A stretch of 64,000 nucleotides of DNA, from NCBI GenBank assembly GCA_033002965.1, contig JAURVB010000851.1, positions 186,001 to 250,000 of the forward strand. The letters run 5' to 3'. Both the position numbers and the translations under genes were made by a program. The stretch's first letter is position 1, and every line of letters begins with the position of its first letter. The notes under the pieces were generated by a model that did no database searches, was not told the origin of the DNA, and saw only the letters and a program-made list of their open reading frames with translations. Below are positions 51,235-62,645 of this stretch, one piece after another. This DNA is from Piper betle. Taxonomy: Eukaryota; Streptophyta; Magnoliopsida; Piperales; Piperaceae.

Positions 51235-51692
51235 CCTTAATTCCTTTGACTTGAGAACCAACATTAAAGATTTTTCGTATGTTTCAACTAAGTAGGCTGA
51301 GCCCGACGCATGTCCAACACACAAATGCCAAAACTCCACCTCTGTTTAGCCAATCAACAGAACTAATTAACCATACCTACATTCATACAAGTTAAACATA
51401 CCTCAATTTAAGCGACTTCGCTACTAGAATCTGGCAGTGGAAAGTGAATCATTGAAAAGAAAATAAAGAGAGCTTTGCTTATGAGATGTGCCAACATCTA
51501 GCCTAGATCCCTTTTTATTGAGGGTGAGAGATGAAGATTACACAATAAGAATAATTCCCACAATTACTCCCTTATTCACACCTATGGAATAACTTTATCA
51601 GGAGTTATATAATTTCTAACTAGACTAATGGCCATCTTGATTATCCATGTATTTCACTTGTGTTAACTATAAAGCCAAGCAAGTCTATATTT
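51235..51692 (-). repeat. Partial 3' LTR of the gypsy-like element
   Basis: It is an inverted copy of 54784-55260 (for example TACTTAGTTGAAACATA in one orientation and TATGTTTCAACTAAGTA in the other). Similarity stops near 51235, so the second half of the LTR is missing. Confidence 0.75.
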
Positions 51693-51827
51693 TATCAAGG
51701 GTTTTAACATTTTTCCCAACTTCAAAAATTTTTGTCCTAAAAATAGTTTATGTTTTTTCTATCATTTTACATTCTTCCTTAGGAATTTCCATCCTCGAAA
51801 ATTTAACTAGTCTGTATTTTATTTTAG

Positions 51828-52433
51828 GATTTTACATTCCTCCCAACTTTGGGAATTTTTATCCTCAAAAATATAATCACTTCTATGTTGCTTCTGTTTT
51901 GTGAGCTACTCCCTCGATGTTACATTCACTCTAGAGAATCTTGATTAGATTTCTCACTATCACAAGATAGTCATTCTTGATTAATTATCCAAATAGGTAA
52001 GATGGCTTAAGTAACGATACTCAATAATAAGCTTACATTCCAAGGTATGTTTCTTTCCAGAGTTTAGGCACATATGGATCGGTTAAAGTGAGGCACCTTG
52101 TCCCATGACGCCTTTAAGCAGATTTTACATTCCTCTTAACTTTGGAAATTTTCATCCTCAAAAATATATTCGCTTCTATGTTGCTTCCATCTTGTGAGCT
52201 ACTCCCTTGATGTTGCATTCGCTCCAAAGAATCTTGATTAGATATCTCACTATCACAAGATAGTCATTTTTTATTAATTATCCAAATGGGTAAGATGGTT
52301 TAAATAACGATACTCAATAATCAGCATACATTCCTAGGTATGTTTTTTGTAGAGTTTAGGCACAGTCACTTATATATTTCGGTTAAAGTGAGACACCCTA
52401 TCCCATGACTCCTTCATGTAGATTATACAAGTC
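51828..52433 (-). repeat. 303-bp tandem duplication, two copies
   Basis: The units at 51828-52130 and 52131-52433 are collinear (TTTTACATTCCTC at 303-base offset; TCTCACTATCACAAGATAGT in both). 303 is a multiple of three. Each unit starts with the polypurine-like segment; shorter extra copies of that segment lie at about 51700 and 51770. Confidence 0.88.
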
Positions 52434-52479
52434 TCTCATACCACATGTAGTCCTCAAATGACATCTCAGATAAGAAAAG

Positions 52480-54217
52480 GCGTCCAAAATGCCCTCTTTG
52501 GTTAGATGTCACTTGCACTTAACTTGACTTATAAGTAATACACCATCCCATACTAGTGCTTTTGCCTTCATCTAAAAATGTCACACTATCCAGAATGTCC
52601 TCAATTTTAAAATACTTTTTTAAATGTAGGGTAAAAGCATGTATCCCATGGTTTTTGAAAGCCTCCACTAATAGTGCATCTTGGAGATGTTTTGCCAAGT
52701 TTTTATACAATTTTATACTTTTGGCATGAGGTACTAATTTTCCTTAAAATAAAATCTAAATTCTAAAATTTGACTTTATCTCAAGCAATTAACTGATCTT
52801 ATCTTCATTCACCTAAACTTCGTTCAATCCATGTCGACCTCAAGTTTGCTTCAACAATAGAAAAAAGAATAGTTTCTTACTCAACTTGATCATCCTTAGT
52901 ATTTACAATTACTTCAACAACACATAAGCCAACCTTTCTCTTATTAGTTGAAACAGTAGCAGATTTGATGGAAGTGTTGATGCTCTAGCCCTCTTTGGCT
53001 ATTTATTTTGAACAGGGGATTGACAATATTTCCTTAAATGACCCTTATGACCACAATTGAAGCACCTGACAGGTTTAGGGCACCTACCATAATGATCTCA
53101 CCACAGTTCCTAAATTTGTCTGTTGTTAATCATCCTCTTGTTTTCACTTCTTTTGGTTGTTCCCCATCCCTTTTTGTTTCTCTGAAGACTTGGCAATGTC
53201 ATGGCCTTGGTTTGTCGATTCTATTTGGTATGAAAACGTCTTCTTTGCAAGTTCCTCCTTTAATATTTACTCATGATTTGTAGTCGCGTCGATGACATTG
53301 TGTAGATTCGTACGAGGAATATTTGCAATCATATCCTTCAACTCAAATCTCAGCCACAAGAAAAATCATTAGCACAAGCATTCTCATTTGCTAATGAACT
53401 TGGAGAGAAACATTTCAATGCCAAAAACTCTTGAGCATATTTTCACATTGAATCATTACGTTGCGTCAGGTTATTAAATTCTAGTACCTTTTGTTGTACT
53501 AATGGTTCTAGAAAGTATTGTTCGTTTAAAGCTGCAACAAACTTAGCCCAAGAGACTGAACTAATCTACCTCTACTAAAAAGTAGTTGCCTCCAATGTCT
53601 TCCACCACTGAAAGGCCTCTTCCTGTCACTAGCAAGTTGCTAACCTAGCCTATGTTGGTTGGGTACTTGCATTGTCTTAAAGGTAGTCTCCATCACATCC
53701 ACCTAATTCTCAGCTTCAATTGGGTTGATTCTTCCAATAAATACCTTGGCATCATTCTTAATAAAATTTTCTACTATGAATTTCTCTACCTCATCCACTA
53801 TTGAACCAATGCAAGATTAGTTGGTACCATGAGTGGAACTCCAATGCCGCTCTTCTCCTAATTGCTGCCTTGGTTTCTCCTAGGTGTAGAACCCAAACCA
53901 CCTACCGAACTTGACATTCTATTTTCCCCTACTAGCCCTAATTTAGTTGGTAGTCATTGGAGTACCTTCATAATAGCTCTATGGGTGGTTGCATTTGAAG
54001 ATTGTGCTTACCCTTGAATTGTTGTTAGAATCTCAACCAAGAAATTATCATTTGTCGATTCTAAAGAAGCTTGCTCATTAGAGTTCACCATCTAAAACAC
54101 CATAAATTAGCACCAAGAAAGTAGTAATGATGCTTACAATAAAGCCCTCTAACCTGGGGACATTGAACTCCTAGATTTTAATAAGGTAAGGATCACTATT
54201 GCGACTTCATTGAACTT
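52480..54217 (-). pseudogene. Gypsy-like gag remnant with intact CCHC knuckle
   Basis: The minus strand carries CFNCGHKGHLRKYC, a complete C-x2-C-x4-H-x4-C zinc knuckle (53023-53064). Upstream of it lies a gag-like segment with WAKFVAALNEQYF and VLEFNNLTQR (about 53440-53560), typical of Ty3-type gag. In-frame stops interrupt it. The 63-codon frame at 52519-52710 is not recognised. Confidence 0.65.
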
Positions 54218-54232
54218 TAGCTCTAATAGCCA
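54218..54232 (-). other. Degenerate primer binding site
   Basis: The minus strand reads TGGCTATTAGAGCTA, two bases after the LTR end. It resembles the initiator-Met primer site TGGTATCAGAGC with a few changes. Confidence 0.6.
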
Positions 54233-54973
54233 CTTTTAACAACATGCTTGATCAAAATCACGAACAAGGTGCTACTACATGAATTAAATAACCCAACTCA
54301 CGCAACTAAATTAAATACTAGGTGGTTATCTAAATATTATGTTAAATTTCCTAACAATTACATAAATAAAAAATAAAGGTAATGATATGAATTAAAAAAT
54401 ATTTTATGAACTAAAATATCATAAAACAACAAGTGCTAAAATAAAAATCTCAAAAAGAGTCAAAACCCATGGACCTAACCATTGTTCCATTGTCATGCAA
54501 TGAATGTCCACAAGTAATAAAGTTTAACAATAAGAGTTCAATACAATCTTAGTATAATAGTCCATTGGCTGTCCCGACTCATCAATCTCATTCAATCTTG
54601 TTTGTACCTACGGAGACTATTCCACGTTCGTGATAAAACCACTAAGTCCGTATAACTATAATGAAAATAAATAAGGTTAAATATGAGTCTATGTCTAAGT
54701 CGTATTCTAGTAGACCGGCCACCCCTCTAGACAACTATCATTCAAAATCATAAATGTTGCCCATCCTACAAATAGTAAACCTATGTACTAGCATAGGTAA
54801 AATATAGACTCAAGTTTGGTTTATAGTGAACAAGTGAACCACATGAATAATCAAGAGGGTCATTTGTCTAGTTAGGAACTATGTAACTCCTGATGGAGTT
54901 AATATCCATAGGTGTGAATAAGGGAGTAATGAAGAGAATTATTGTTATTGTGTAATCTTCATCTCTCACCCTC

Positions 54974-54980
54974 TATAAAA
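54974..54980 (+). promoter_or_regulatory. Candidate TATA box of the plus-strand LTR
   Basis: CTCTATAAAAAGGG lies about 190 bases into the LTR. The inverted copy near 51515 has a degraded version (TTTTTATTGAGGG on the plus strand). Confidence 0.5.
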
Positions 54981-55304
54981 AGGGATCTAGGCTAGATGTT
55001 GTCACATCTCATAGGCAAAGCTCGCTTTATTTTCTTTTTGGTGATTCACCTTCCATCGCTAGATTAGAGTAGCAAAGTCGCTTAGAATGAGGTACTTATA
55101 ACTTGTATGAATGTAGCTAAGCTTAATTAGTTCTGTTGATTGGCTAGGCGGAGGTAGAGTTTGGGCATTTGCTTGTTGGACACACGTTGAGTGCATCCTA
55201 CTTAGTTGAAACATATGGAAAACTCTTTGATGTTGGTTCTTGGGTTCAAGGAATGAACTATAGCCTAGTACGTATTTGAAGACCAGTGTCTAGGCTAGGA
55301 CATA

Positions 55305-58167
55305 TGTAACAACCTGCCCGAATCGGACCGGATGTTACCTAAAAATATAGTTAATGTAATTGTAACATGCAAGAACATGAATCGTAACATGGTAAATAAT
55401 TCCAGAACATGAATTTTAATACTACAAATAAGTCTAGAATTTATAAATTTTAAAAATAAAACATGTTCTGATGCATATGACAATAGATAAAATAATTGTC
55501 CCATAGTCTCGGACCATTTCCCATAGCCACAATTATAACATAAGAGAATAAAAAGGAAGTCCAATTTTTATTATCAATTCACCAAACCTGGGTCACTTTT
55601 ATTCTTCAGTCCAAAGCTGCTCACCTGCGGAGGCAATTCTGCGTTAGTGATAAAACCACTAAGCTGCATAATTAAATAAACAAGTCAATAAAATCCCAAT
55701 TATTGTTTCAAGAGACTTTTAGTTGTTATGGGCCTATGCCGAGCTCGTTATATGTTGGGAGGGGTGGTCACCCCATCCAGCTACCAACCCATGCATGCAC
55801 ACACAAGATACGTGGCCCACGGCATGTAGTTACCGATATTTGCCATTGACTCACCCTCTCGGTATTACAAGTGCATAATGAGACTACTTGCGCCACTGTG
55901 CCCAGTCACCCCTTTCGGCCTAGGGGCAGGTATTCAATCTTTCAGGGGTGCTGCCCTGCCGAGTTGAGTCGAACCCGGGTTGCGTTCCAGCGCATGGTGG
56001 TCAATACTCAAATCGACCAAGACTCCCACATAGTAATTTTAAATGAGCGGCCCCGTGTCAGACTTAGTCAATTCCTTGACTCCGATTGCGTTCCAGTGCA
56101 TGGTGGTCGAATCTGGGCTCAGGCCGACCAGGGCTGCCAACAAGGGAAAATACAATATTTCAAATAATTATATGGACCTGGATATTTTGAACTCGCAGCT
56201 GCAACTAACAATCCTAATCTGAACGAGAACATAAAATTATACATAAGTATAATTTTATTCGAGTAGGAATGCATGCAGCTAAATGTCTAATATATATATT
56301 AAAATTTTTGACAACATAACATGTAACAATTCAAAAATATTAAATATTAAATTCTCAATAAATCTAGTGAGATAATTAATTATTCATGTGATATAATCAT
56401 TTAAGTCCTACTTTACATTTTAAATTAATCATATAAATCATAATTAATACTTAACAATTGATGAAATAATTATAAACTAATAAACAAGTATTTAATTTTC
56501 CTTTGCGGTGATAATTACTTAACCCAGATCTTGATGATTTAGTTTACGGTTATAATTTTTAATCGCTAATATTATTTATAGCAATTTAATTAATTAAGTT
56601 GTTAGATTTAATTATTTAAAATAATTTGTATTATTTTAATTCATAAATATTATTAATACAATTTTTTAAATTATTCGACTCTATAAAGTTTCAAACTTTA
56701 TTTATTTTCATTATACTATTTAGGTTTGACGCTTGTGATTGTTACCCGACTATAGTTTAATAACTCATTTTCTATATTATTGACTCGTTATTAAAATAAT
56801 CACTTTATTTACCTAATATTAAATTTAATATGGTAAAGGTAAAATCTTTATTTTATTAATTACTTTTAACCCTCCAATTTAATTTAATCACTTGAATTAC
56901 GCCAATTAATTATCGATCGTTTATCATTACCGTATTTTATTACTCGTGGTGATTTCGTACATTAATTAATTAGTTTAATAACTTTAACCATAACCCATTA
57001 AAATGATTATTTTTAAAGATTTATTACAAGTTAATATTATTATTATTATTTTTAACTCAAGTTGGTATCGAGTCAGGTGTTATTTACGAGTTGGTATTAT
57101 TATTTAACTCGAGCTGTGTCGAGTCAAGCATTATTGACAAGTTTGCCACCCAAGGGAATTTTCATCTTCTTCTTCTTCCCCGGTGCCATCCTCTGTTCCC
57201 GACTGCAGCCACCGCCGGTGATCATCTCCGGCTGCCATCAATCGTCGCCACCCAGCCCTGCCGTGCCGTTGCGGTGTCACCCCGATCGACCCCGGCCACT
57301 TTCCAGCCACCGTGATGCCGGCATCGCCACACTAGCGACGCGTTCACGTCGCCAATTCCACCACCGGCGAGCGTTGCCGCCTCAATTGGGTGGTTGCCTC
57401 GACACCCTCGACTCCCTATCGACCTTCCCTATCCAAATTGGAACCCATCGCCACCCAGGACTGCCTGATTTCTTCCCCCATTGTTGTCGCCTCTGTGCTG
57501 TCACCTCTGTTCTTGCCATTTACTACCCTGGGCCGGCATCCACACATGTAAGATCAACCATACACTGATCGACGAAAAGAGTAGGATCATCTTCCGACGT
57601 AGGAACGACTGTCGCCACTGATTCCCTGCGAAGCTTTGCCTGTGCTTGCCCATCTCGCCGAACAGGGAAACTCGTCGGCCATGGATCTCAGTCGTATAAA
57701 AATTAGTTTGTTTTCTTATTGATTTAAAATCTTAATCCTCACAATTATCAATTAAGATTAATATAATTTTTGTATAACAACTTATAATATTAAAATCAAC
57801 TGTTATTAAACAAATCATGATATCCACCAACAACAACAAATAAATGAACAGTGATGTCTAACCATGAACTCTACGTGCTTGCCAATGGAAAAAGAAAAAG
57901 AAAAGAAGATAGAGAAAATACCCAAAACAAGGAGGATGCTCACTCTGGCAAGGAAGAGGAGAAGGAGATGCGAATGAAGGCTAGGGTGGAGGACGTCCTT
58001 CATAAAATAAAATGAAATGACAGCTAGGGTATGTGAAAACACCCGTATTTCACTTAACCAGGTAACCGGGTAAATAATAAAATATAATAATTAACCGCGT
58101 AGAAAATATAATACGTTTGGTCCTTCCCGGACTACATCCGCAAAATTTTTTTTTCACAGTCTTTACA
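55305..58167 (-). mobile_element. Family II solo LTR with target duplication
   Basis: The plus strand begins TGTAACAACCTGCCC and ends CAGTCTTTACA, the reverse of the family II ends. ACATA flanks it on both sides (55300-55304 and 58168-58172). It shares with 39884-42598 the TCACCTGCGGAGGCAATTCT and GCGTTAGTGAT word (55620) and, near its start, TACCCTAGCTGTCATTT on the minus strand (58034 region). The GC-rich block at 57.1-57.7 kb opens a 168-codon plus-strand frame that is antisense to the LTR and not a gene. Confidence 0.87.
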
Positions 58168-58939
58168 ACATAGGCTTACTGTCCGTAAGATGGGCAACGT
58201 TCATGATCATGAATGATAGTTGTCTAGTGGGGTGGCCAGTCTCCTAGAATATGAGTCAGGCCTAGAGTCATATTTACCCTTATTTATTTTCATTATAGTT
58301 ATATGATTTTATCACTAATGCAGAATTTTCTCTGCAGATACAAACAATATTGAATGGGATTGATGAGTCGGGGACAGTTGGTGGACTTTAATGGCTATTA
58401 TACTAAGATTATATTGAACTCTTATTGTTAACCTTTATTACATGTGGACATTTATTGCATGAGTGGAACAATTGTTAGGTCCATGGGTTTTGACTATTTT
58501 TGAGATTTTTATTTTAGTACTTATTGGTTTATGATATTTTAGTTCATGAAATTTTTTGTAATTTATATCATTATTTTTATTTTTTATTTATGTAATTGTT
58601 AGAAAATTTAATATAACATTTAGATAACCATAGAGTAATTAATTTAGTTGTGTAAGTCGGGTTGTTTAATTCATGTAGCACCTAGTTCATGATTCTGATT
58701 GAGCGAGTTGTTACAAGTGGTGTCATTGGCACCTCCAACATTCCTAGCTAGGAAGCGCAAAGAAGGTAAAACCAAAGGAGAATACTAAATTTAGAATAGG
58801 CAAGCGTAGGAAAATACCACAGATGTACAAATTATACCCTTAGCTCAAAACAAACAATTACAACAAAGAAAGGAGAGAGCTTCAAATAAAACAGGGAACT
58901 AATCTTTTTGGTCATTTGTAGATGCACATGGCATTTCAT

Positions 58940-60124
58940 AGGGCAGTTAATTGAGTGAACTAGCTCGTGAACATTTGGGGTTCGACTCGATTCAAAACTC
59001 TGATATTTAAATGTTAGAGCTCAAATTCAACTCAAACTCAAATTCCACAAAATCCAAGTTTGAATAAAAAAGTGTTCGGCTTGACTCAACTCAATTATAA
59101 CTCAAACTCGACCCAAATTTGACTCATAGCTCGGCTTGGACTCGACTCAATGGTACAATATAATATCAAATTTGATACAATAATATATATCAAATGTAAT
59201 ACATTAACTTTGGTATGAATTGTGGTAATTTTTTTTAAATTTTCATGATCATAATAAAGACTTGGTAAGTGCATTCAAGTGCATGGTTGTTGTGGTCGAT
59301 AACAAAAAAGAGGCCATGGGTTCGGATCTCCTTTAGGTAAATGATATTTTCTTTTTTCTTTTTTTATAGTCCCACATCATTCGATTGTACTCCATTGTTC
59401 CTACTTTCTACCAATGATTCTACACATATAATGCCTCAATTTAAAAGTTGGTTTTAAGCTCAAGTCAAGTTGACTTTGAGCTTGATTTGAGCCTAATCGA
59501 GTCAAACTGATTTCAAGCTCGTAAAAAAATTGATAATTTAATTGTATTCAAGTTTGAGTCGAGTTTGAACAATATTAGAATTATTTAAGTTGATCTCAAG
59601 TTTTTATGCTCAATGTTGAGTTTATCCTACATCATGTTTGAAGGTAAATAGTGACTTGTATATTAGCTAATGAGAAAATCTTATTCTTTAAACTAGTTTT
59701 TAGATTAAGAGAAACCGGTGAAAATTGTTTTAAGCCCCTTTTGGGGGCACATCATGTTTCAAGTCTCCTCGGATTTCATTATAACATGTAGTGAGTATAA
59801 CATGCGGCTAACAGTAGCGAGGGAGAGATGATTTGGACGATAGCCATCCCAAATTAGAGTTTCTTAGAATTTTATTATAATATATAGACCTATCATGTAG
59901 AAGAGAAGATAAGTAGCATAATATGTGAATGGGAAAATTATTGAGATTTATCCTGCATCATGCTTAAAAGTTGTAAAACCCATTTCAAGTCCTTCTTCGC
60001 GGCCCATAAGGCTAAACACTCTAAACTTACTTGATTTCAAATTGAGTTCGAGCGATCTTCAAATTTTTTGATTCAAGCTCGAGCACATGCTCTGCTCGAT
60101 TCGTTCACTTGTTTTAACACCCTT
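58940..60124. mobile_element. Possible non-autonomous DNA transposon
   Basis: Imperfect inverted ends (AGGGCAGTTAATTGAGTGAAC at 58940 and the reverse complement of GTTCACTTGTTTTAACACCC at 60103) enclose DNA rich in CTCGA/GACTC words, as in a common class of plant non-autonomous elements. No transposase and no clear target duplication were seen. Confidence 0.4.
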
Positions 60125-60458
60125 AGGCCCTTCAACCCTGTAGGCAGAGGCCCAGCCACATTCGCGACGGTGGAAAGTTATTTATATCCGTTCGACTCAA
60201 ATGACTAGCCAGTGTGTATTGGATTCCTGACAAACACAAAGGTACCTCGTATTCACGAGACGAACAATATCCCCGTCGTTTTGCACGAAGCCAAAGAAGT
60301 TGTGGCCGTGGGTGGCCACATGTCACCGTATTAGTGGCGCCAATTAGCACCTTCTAAGTTACCTATGCTTTGGTATATCATAATATATAATATTACGTCC
60401 GATCGTCTTCTTCCTTTGACCATTCTCTCACCTGTCGCCGGCGATCGCTCCGGCCTCC
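60125..60458 (+). other. 5' flank of hydrolase gene 2
   Basis: A short upstream region with a CT-rich leader (TCGTCTTCTTCCTTTGACC) just before the ATG, as in gene 1. None of the three upstream repeats of gene 1 is present here. No clear TATA box was chosen. Confidence 0.4.
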
Positions 60459-62287
60459 ATGGCGGACTCGTGGACCCAGACTGCACTTCTCGTCGTCGAC
60501 ATGCAGGTCTTTGAGCTACATACTTACCTTGCTTTTCTTCTTTTGATCCTCTCAAGCAGCTAACGCCTTAGCTCCTGATCTTGTCCAGAAAGACTTCATC
60601 TTGCCGACAGCCCCGACGCACCTCGCCGGCGCCCTGGACATCGTACCTAATGTCGCCAAGGCCGTGGAAGTTGCCCGGAAGCGTGGTGCTTTTGTGATCT
60701 GGGTGAGCTCTGTTCTTACTAATTGGGTCAGCTAGCTCTTTCTGAGTTAACAGTCTTGGTTTACTGAGCTATTTGGGTGATGGATGGTGGAGGTTGTTTT
60801 TTACAGGTTGTGAGGGAGCATGATCCGAGAGGGCGGGATGTGGAGCTGTTCCGGCGGCAGTTTTATGGGGAGGGGAAGCTCAGCCCCGCTACGAAAGGGT
60901 GTGTGGGAGCCGAGTTGGTTGATGAGCTAGTCATGGTGGAGGGGGAGTATAAGTTGGTTAAGACCCGATTTAGTGCTTTCTTTGCTACCAACCTTCACTC
61001 CCTTCTTCAGAGCAATGGAATAAGAAATGTTGTTGTTGTTGGTATGTATATGTATTGAAGATTCTCTTTTATTGAATGTATTGGAATATGAAAGTGATAT
61101 GTATAAGATTGGATTGGTATGTGTTTGCTGCTTCGATATTGTTGGTATCTATATTGGACATTGTTTTGGATTGTGAATGTGATGTGCATAAGATTGGTCT
61201 TGCTTTATGTTTTTTTGTTGATTGTATTGGAATACCTATGTGATATGTATAAGATTGGACTAGTGTCTGTTTGCTGTTCTGATATTGTTGGTATATATGT
61301 TGGAGATGTTGTGGAATGTGAGTGTTATATTTATAAGATTGGTTTTGCTATATGTTTTTTTGTTGTTTTGGTGTTGTTTGTGGTAGGAATACAAACTCCA
61401 AATTGCATTAGGCAGACTGCCTTTGATGCGGTTGCTTTGGATTATCAGTCTGTGACAGTGATCGTTGATGCAGCAGCTGCTGCTACGCCAGAAATCCATC
61501 TAGGTTGGTGTTCTTTCTTCTTGCTTCGTCTTATATGGCTATGATTTTGGTTATGGTGGTCATTATCATTCGTCAACAAGCCAGCCAAATATGTTGAGTT
61601 TACAACGTAGTAGTGGAGTTTGATTGGGAATTGGTTGGTGGTATTAGATTTTTCGTTTTTAAATTCTGTTTTTCTGGACATTTGAATGATCTATTTCATG
61701 TAGAGAATGTTGTAACTGCTAAAACTTGGCCAGTTATCTTGTTTTGATAGATTAATGAAGGATTCATGGTGAAGCTTGATCCTTGTTTTGTTATGTGCAT
61801 ATTATTATCTAATTCTTGGATTCTACTCAAGTTTTACAATCCATGTTTTGATATTAACTATATTATAACATATTTGATTATACATGATAGGGCATATTTT
61901 GATAATCTTCATCTTACCCAGCTAACTTTTGCTTTCTTATATGTTATTATATGATTAAAAAATTGGACAATGACAAGCAATTTTTTATATTTCTTAGCAT
62001 ATGAAGTTGATAGTGCAATGAATTGATTATCTAATATGACATATTGTAGATAGACAGAAGAAAAATCTGGACAGGGTGATCAAACATTTTATTTCGGTGT
62101 TAGATGAATGTTAGACTGTGATATCAGAGGAGTTGATTGCCTGTAAAATTTCGTCTTCTTCCTTCGCTACATTGTTGCATTGTTAACCTTCTGTAGTTCT
62201 GTGGCAGCTAATATCTATGATATGAAGAACGTCGGCATTGCAACTCTGACATTGGAGGAATGGAGCAGTGCCAATCCCCCAATCTAA
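60459..62287 (+). CDS. Isochorismatase-family hydrolase (nicotinamidase-like), gene 2
   Basis: Five exons (60459-60506, 60589-60702, 60807-61041, 61387-61503, 62208-62287) with GT-AG introns give 197 residues. Exons 1-4 have exactly the same lengths and phases as in gene 1 at 19421, and exon 3 is nearly identical. The catalytic triad is kept: Asp14 (LLVVDMQ), Lys106 (VKTRFSAF) and Cys139 (GIQTPNC). Differences concentrate in exon 2 after KDFI (LPTAPTHLAGALDIVPN against FPGGPMHVAGGNSVVPF) and at the C-terminus, which stops nine residues earlier. Like gene 1 it resembles Arabidopsis At3g16190; the substrate is unknown. No lesion is seen, so both copies are probably expressed proteins. Confidence 0.93.
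61060..61385 (+). repeat. Imperfect tandem units in intron 3 of hydrolase gene 2
   Basis: Four units with TGGA-TGTGA-TGTGAT and TATAAGATTGG, arranged as two dimers of about 145 bases (61080/61227 and 61168/61312). They correspond to those in gene 1. Confidence 0.75.
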
Positions 62288-62645
62288 GCATAGCCTCCCA
62301 AACAAAAGAAGGAAGTGCGATTTCTAGCTCATCCATGTGTTCTTATGAATTATATGTATGTGGATTTGAATGTAATTGTGCTTTAGATGGAAATCTTGCA
62401 GAGTATTCTAAGGCTGTTAAATATACTCAATCGATCGATCGACTCTCATTGCCATAAAGACGTCTTGTTTTTGGTAGCATTGCAAATGGGTTATTTTGGG
62501 GGCTGTTAAAGAGTGCTTTCAGTTGCATTTATAATTTTATATAGAACCATGTGATTCCTTGGCAAGTGCAAATTAAGAAGATGAAATGTATTGATCTTCC
62601 CATCAGTGAAATTATGCATCAAAGTTCCATCCAAGTTATCTAACC
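62288..62645 (+). other. 3' UTR and flank of hydrolase gene 2
   Basis: It aligns with 22653-22975 downstream of gene 1, with no reading frame of its own. Confidence 0.6.

Larger units (their letters stand above)
51235..54783 (-). mobile_element. Deleted gypsy-like LTR element
   Basis: On the minus strand: the 3' half of a 5' LTR (54783 to 54235), a degenerate PBS (54218-54232), gag remnants with a zinc knuckle, a 3' terminal region with tandem duplications (51.69-52.43 kb), and the first part of a 3' LTR starting TGTTAAAACCC at about 51692 and readable to about 51235. No protease, reverse transcriptase or integrase was found; only about 600 bases separate the zinc knuckle from the 3' terminal region, so pol is deleted. 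Assignment to Ty3/gypsy rests on gag character and LTR type. Confidence 0.65.
54784..58716 (+). mobile_element. Gypsy-type LTR, plus strand, split by a family II LTR
   Basis: The LTR parts are 54784-55304 and 58168-58716. The first part is an inverted copy of 51235-51692, the second an inverted copy of 54235-54783. It begins TGTACTAGCATAGG and ends GAGTTGTTACA. A PBS-like word (TGGTGTCATTGGCACC, 58719-58734) follows two bases later, so it is a 5' LTR rather than a solo LTR, but no gag follows. TATAAAA at 54974-54980 is a good candidate LTR promoter. Confidence 0.68.

Noticed and set aside
57062..57568. 168-codon plus-strand frame
   Set aside because: It sits in the GC-rich block of a family II LTR, antisense to the LTR, with no recognisable domain.
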